Shown here: positions 59,465-64,000 of the stretch, piece by piece
Numbering within the stretch: the stretch's first letter is position 1
How the letters are laid out: each line of letters opens with the position of its first letter
Assembly: GCA_001606155.1 (NCBI GenBank)
Contig: LODT01000004.1
Span: forward strand, 1 to 64,000
Reading direction: 5' to 3'
Length of the DNA stretch: 64,000 nt
DNA from: Tieghemostelium lacteum
Taxonomy: Eukaryota; Evosea; Eumycetozoa; Dictyosteliales; Raperosteliaceae
Program-made: the position numbers and the translations under genes
The notes under the pieces: model-generated
What the model saw: the letters and a program-made list of their open reading frames with translations, nothing else
Database searches by the model: none
What the model was told of the DNA's origin: nothing

Positions 59465-60326
59465 CAATAATAATAACAATAATAATAATAACAATAATAA
59501 TAATAATAGTACAACAACACCATTAACAAAGATAATAGAATCTCCAAAAGAAACAACTGTACAACTTGAAATTAAAACAGAAAAACCAACTAATATTAAT
59601 AAAAATAATAAAAATAATAATAGTAGTAATTGTACAAACAGTCAAGAACAAGAGAAACAACAAGAACAACAACAAGAACAGCAACAACAAAAACCTATAC
59701 CAAAACCAAATATTGTAAATAGAAACAATCAAAAGATTCCGGCAAAACCCAACCCATTATCATTAAAGAAAATTGTATCAAAAGCTAATGCAAAAGCATC
59801 ACCAAGATCATCACCATCAAATACCTCATCCCCTATTACCTCACCAGTTATATCACCAATGACATCTCCAAAACAATCTTCTGAATCTTTATTAATTACT
59901 TCTGATGATGATAATTGTAGTAATAGTGATAAAAGACCATCTTCACCAACTTCAATATCTACAACTTCTGCTACTAAAAATACAATAGTTACTAATCTTA
60001 GAGAGAGTAAAGATAACAATAATGGTAGTAATATATCACCAAAACTAGTTGGATCACCAATTACATCATCACCAACCATAAACTCTATAAAATCACCAAT
60101 TCAAATTCAGAGATCAATGTCAACTAAAGAACTGATTAATAATGCTGAAAAGAAAATTAGAGATATCTCAGAACAGGTTCAAAAAACAAATTCACCAAGA
60201 CAGTTACATAGATCAAATTCCAATCTTCCTATACAACCACAACCACAACAACCACCTCAACCACAACCAACCACTTCAAAATTTAAACCAATTTCCAATT
60301 CAACCTCAAGATCTTTTGATAGATAA
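55144..60326 (+). CDS. Large gelsolin/villin-family protein with two CRIB motifs
   Basis: Exons are 55144-55506 and 55578-60326 (GTATGT donor, phase 0), giving 1703 residues. After a poly-Asn run, residues 99-133 form a near-perfect CRIB motif (ISSPFGFIHLTHVDFD) continuing across the splice into GLPLEWGQTL. A second, weaker one lies at about 302-334 (ISHPTYIRRELHIAWNQD, then TGQFEGVPQEWEHLM). A basic helix and at least five gelsolin-like repeats follow (DVFILDSGKIIYVWFG, TCYILDCETDIFVWNG, IFIFYSFSAKTIFVWYG, AFILDCFFKLFVWVG). The last 500 residues are low complexity with poly-Asn. It likely links Rac/Cdc42-type GTPases to actin severing or capping. No villin headpiece was seen. Confidence 0.88.
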
Positions 60327-60840
60327 TGAGAAACCATCAACAACAAAAAACAATCGATAATCTTTAAAAAAATATAAAGTTTTTTTTTCCTAAAGTTGTA
60401 ATATAACAATTATACAAAATGATTTGAACTTCCCAAATTGAGTAACGTGTATTTTTTTTTTGCTGAAAAAACGAGTGATTTGAAAAAAAAAAAAATTTTT
60501 GAATATTTATGGCGAAACTTAATACCGACAACATGAGGTGTATTTATCTCTAGATGTATAGTGTTTTATTACCTCTCTTCCTATTGTAGGAGGAGATTGT
60601 TGTTGATAGTGTCATATTCGCCATAGATTAGAATATCTTTTAGTTATCTTCTATCTTTTATTTGGTTTCCAAGTAATTGATGGGTTCCTTGTTTTTTATT
60701 AAAGGGGAATTGGATGATTAAGGAAGACAACTCTAGATATATTTAACCTAAAAAGTGATATATCTTAATCTAATTTATTGTACTAGTTTACAATTAAATT
60801 ATTTTAAACTATATTGCTTTATTTAATAAAAGGTTTATAA
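60327..60840. other. Convergent spacer containing a possible structured RNA
   Basis: 514 bases between two converging genes, longer than other convergent gaps here (11-109 bases in most cases). The middle, 60508-60625, has strong secondary-structure potential and is listed separately. The outer parts are A/T-rich UTR-like sequence. Confidence 0.55.
60508..60625 (+). ncRNA. Candidate structured noncoding RNA, about 118 nt
   Basis: TATGGCGAA at 60508-60516 pairs with TTCGCCATA at 60617-60625. Inside, 60527-60533 (GACAACA) pairs with 60598-60604, and a 10-bp hairpin joins TCTCTTCCTA (60574-60583) to TAGGAGGAGA (60587-60596) with a TTG loop. The two imperfect pairs are G-U if the plus strand is transcribed but A-C if the minus strand is, which favours plus. 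Against this, an ACCCATCAA element lies 61 bases upstream on the minus strand. No known RNA family was matched. A small inverted-repeat element with TA ends is an alternative. Confidence 0.35.
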
Positions 60841-61715
60841 TTAAGAGAGAGAATAAACTTCATAATAGTCTAAAATACTATTAGAGCTACCTGTAAATGT
60901 TTCTTGACCTTTACCAGTGGTATCTTTGTAATGTTGTGGGAAACGGATTGACAGATGTGGCATTAAAATAATATCATTTCCAAAAAATGGACCAGAATGA
61001 GGGGAATAGGGGTTGGGATCCCGATTACTAACATACCATGATGGAGGAATATTATGGGGATTTACTAGTGTAAATATAAATTCAGAAATTCCAGTGGAAT
61101 TAGGAGAATTATTTCTTTCATCCCAGCTTTTAGCATTATAACCACCAAATAAATTTTTTTCACTTTTGATTATGGTTACAGTTGGACCTTTAAGTGAACA
61201 ATTCTCTCTGAATTTCTCAGATGAGTTAGAATGTGCCCTGGAGGAAAACAATAGTTTGATATTAGAAAACTTATTTCCAAGCCAACCTAATATTATTTTT
61301 TGGTGACCAAATTGTAATAAGGTACCCCCATGATGTGATGTAAAAACACTCTCATTAATCAATATTGTTAACTTATTTACCCCTAAAGATTTTGAATCCT
61401 CTAATAAATGTTGAATTGGTACACCACATTGATCTAAAGTTTTTTTATCAAATGTGTAACCTCTTAGATATCTTAAAATTACCTTAAAAACATCAGGATC
61501 CCTGTATATAAATAAATTAGTAAATTACAAAATAAAATTAAAATCAATATGTACTTATCAATAAATATTTCAGATGTACCATCAATAAATTCTGGATTTG
61601 AGGATCCGGATATCAAAGCATTAAAATAGCTACTACCACCACTCAGTATCTCCTTTTTGGTTATAAATAAGGTACCTCCAATATTTAATTTGATATGGTT
61701 TTGTTGAGCTATCAT
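60841..61715 (-). CDS. BTB/POZ-TLDc domain protein
   Basis: Exons, minus strand, are 61715-61555 and 61501-60841 (GTACAT donor, phase 2), giving 273 residues. Residues 8-100 form a T1/KCTD-type BTB domain (IKLNIGGTLFITKKEILSGG, then DPDVFKVILRYLRGYTFDKK). The rest is a TLDc domain (IKLLFSSRAHSNSSEKFREN, KGPTVTIIKSEKNLFGGYN, FFGNDIILMPHLSIRFPQHY). TLDc proteins bind the vacuolar H+-ATPase or protect against oxidative stress in other organisms. BTB-TLDc pairings are common in amoebae. The role here is not known. BTB domains can also join cullin-3 ligases. Confidence 0.87.
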
Positions 61716-61949
61716 ACAAATTAATTAGTAGAGGTTTAAATAAGATAATTACCTTATCTTACATACACAGCTTATATTCGCTTTTACTAGCAATAGGTAG
61801 GTCCATATTGAATTATTTATTATTAAATAAAATTAAAAATATCTTCAAGTGACAAGTTGAAAAGTTTGAAGGGTTTCTAGAAAAATCTTTCCCAAAAAAA
61901 AATAGTGATACGAATTTCCGGATTTTGGTAATTGATCATAAAGTTTATT

Positions 61950-64000
61950 TCAATCAATATTGTCAGTTTCAGTTATATCCAAAGGTACTGGTCTTTGTTT
62001 TGCAATTAAATTATATGCATTATGGTAATTACCTTTTCTCAACTCCACGTAGATCTTTATCATATTGAATTTATGAGTAATGTTAATGTTTAAATTGGTC
62101 AAATTATTAATAAACTGAATGGTTTTATCTGCATTTTCAAAATCATTCTTTAATAGATAGGCTATTGCTAAATTTATATAAAATACTCTATTGAATCAAG
62201 TTAGTGTTGTAAAAAACTATAATGTTTATACAAAGTACTTACTCTTTAAAATCATTTTGTACAATATTGTTATTTTGTTGAATAGAGTCAATAAAAGTAG
62301 GAGAAAGGAAATCTATTGCTTGAGTTGGTAGATTTAACATTATACAAGCTTCAGCAGCATACATGTGAGCATAATATTTAAATTTGGCAAAGTCAATTGG
62401 TTGTGTTTTTGAAGTTGTTTTACAATCATTCAATTCCAAATCCTCTTTTTCCAATGTGGAACATAATGCCAGAAGTTGTCTAGTAACTGTAATAGTAATA
62501 ACAGGATTCCATGTACACAATGATATATAAGCTTGTGATACCAATATTGAAAACATAAGTTCATTTGGATTATTTTGATACAAGTCGGTTGGTGTACCAT
62601 TACTACTACTATTATTTGTATTCATATTATTGTTTGTAGAGGTGGTACTGTTAATAGTATTATTAATATCATTATTTAATTGTTGTAATTGATTTTGTTG
62701 ATCTTTAGATTTCTTTAGAGAATGTAAAACTTTAGATTGAAGATAATTTGCATTTCTAAGACATTTGGCTGCAAATTCTAGAGATAGAGTACCAAGTTTA
62801 GATAAATCATCAGTTTCATCTAAACCAGAGTCCTCCATTAACTGTAAACCTTGATGTTTTGAAGAAGTCGTTGGTAGGATAAATCTAGCAGTACCTGTAG
62901 TTGGGTCACTTATATACTTAATTTGTTGATCAGATTGTGTATCTTGTTCTGATTTTAGTTTTGACAAATGGGTCAGTATGCAACATTCAGCCAGCCTCAA
63001 CCATATCAATGGTGATGAATACCAATGTAAACATGATTCCTGTAGACATGAAAATGCCAAATCTGGTTTACCAACTACCATTAATACCATTGCAATATTA
63101 TAAAATAGCTCTGTCTTTTTATCAACATTTTTAAATTGCTGCTGCGATTGCTGTTGTTGCTGGTTTTGATTTTCACAATCAAATGCCTTTGAAAAGTAGA
63201 ATAGTGAAGATGAAAATTTATCTAGATTGAAATGTAGTGATCCAAGGTTATTGTAATAGAATTGTGGTGTTATTTCTTCAAAATGTAAATCTATACCAAA
63301 TGATAAAGGTTTGGTTGTACTATTATTATTATTTTCATTATTATTATTGATAAGAGTTGATTTATTAAGATATTCGATAGTTTTATGATATTTAGTTGAT
63401 GAATAGTGGTTGTAATAGTTTGATTTTAATAGATAACAAGAGGGTAAAAGTGAGTGATTTATAGTGAGAGCTGTATCTATAGCATTTTTAATTTCGAACT
63501 TTGCTAGATGATAACTGTTTTCTGACAATAGATATAATTTTGATTTATAGAAATGAATCATAAATCTAAATTCTAATGGTGTCATTAATGTGTTGTTATT
63601 GTTGTTATTATTATTGCTGGTTTCATTATTAGTGTTACTATTTGACTCTTTTATATAGTATAAATGGGGAAATGTTTTCTCTAGATAGAAAAGAACACTA
63701 GTTGCTTTATCATAATATTGACTTGTCAAACAGACATTAATCAATAGAAAACATATTCTAATGGCTAAATAGTCATCTAGGAATAGTAGATTTTGATATA
63801 GTATATCTAAATTTGCATAACATGTCCCATATTGTTTAATTAAATACAATACAACAGACTGATTATACAGTATCAATGCTTGATCATTATCAATCTCTAC
63901 TATTGTTGTGTTTAATGGTAATAATGAATCAGATTGAATATTAGGTCCAATTGTTGAATTTGTTGATGGTGATAAAGGTGTATCTACCTTTTGGTTGGGT
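61950..64000 (-). CDS. cnot10: CCR4-NOT complex subunit 10 (CNOT10), 5' end outside the window
   Basis: Scaffold subunit that pairs with CNOT11 in the CCR4-NOT deadenylase. Minus-strand exons seen are 64000-62243 (continuing beyond the edge) and 62187-61950 (GTAAGT donor, phase 2). At least 664 residues are visible. TPR-like helices include ILYNQSVVLYLIKQYGTCYA, QFYYNNLGSLHFNLDKFSSS, TELFYNIAMVLMVVGKPDLA and LIWLRLAECCILTHLSKLKS, in the order found in CNOT10. The last exon adds VFYINLAIAYLLKNDFENAD. Poly-Asn and poly-Gln inserts separate the repeats. The frame stays open to the window edge without an ATG, so the start lies outside. Confidence 0.87.

Overview
The window is the left end of a chromosome of a social amoeba (Dictyostelia). 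It starts with 70 bases of ACCCT repeats. This is a telomere oriented with its G-rich strand (TAGGG) running toward the end, followed by a degenerate 10-bp minisatellite. The rest is a compact, AT-rich, intron-bearing eukaryotic genome with many AAT/CAA/GTT arrays that encode poly-Asn and poly-Gln. Introns are mostly 45-140 bases, start with GTATGT or GTAAGT and end in TAG or CAG. The gene set is typical of dictyostelids: a class II cAMP phosphodiesterase, RhoGEF, CARMIL-like and gelsolin-family genes, F-box/LRR genes and BTB-TLDc. The simple telomere and the moderate AT content of intergenic DNA point away from D. discoideum itself and toward another genus such as Cavenderia or Heterostelium. 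That placement is an inference.

Layout. 1-1618 is telomere, minisatellite and gene-poor subtelomere. 1.6-11.3 kb: SLY1, a rhodanese-methyltransferase fusion, COP1, GatB and a first F-box/LRR-like gene. 11.5-20.6 kb: a C2-TPR-PH-PH protein with a CaaX tail, a CARMIL-like protein, ABCF3/GCN20 and EAF6. 21-32.9 kb: ribosomal protein L17, an acidic-tailed unknown, SDR39U1, a RhoGEF, a PH protein, an E2 next to a RING protein, then MOG1, TFIIA-gamma and POLE3 in a row on the minus strand. 33-44.3 kb: a second F-box gene, the secreted phosphodiesterase with a 2.7-kb upstream gap, Y14, ARH1, MRM2 and an LMBR1-family membrane protein. 44.7-55 kb: a transglutaminase-like protein, a small unknown gene, KIF-binding protein, a secreted protein, a mitochondrial pseudouridine synthase and a third F-box gene. 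55-64 kb: a large CRIB-gelsolin protein, a possible structured RNA, BTB-TLDc, and CNOT10 running off the right edge.

Thirty-four protein genes are modelled, most by joining exons whose phases I checked by hand. Functionally the window mixes housekeeping genes (transcription, translation, mRNA fate, vesicle traffic) with actin/Rho signalling and ubiquitin genes. No tRNA, rRNA, CRISPR array or recognisable transposable element was seen.

The observations most worth following are: the pentameric telomere with an adjoining stretch of 629 bases without a single G; the long phosphodiesterase upstream region with clustered G-box-like sites; a possible 118-nt structured RNA at 60.5 kb; a gelsolin-family protein with two CRIB motifs; and a transglutaminase-like gene whose first intron carries an in-frame signal-peptide start.
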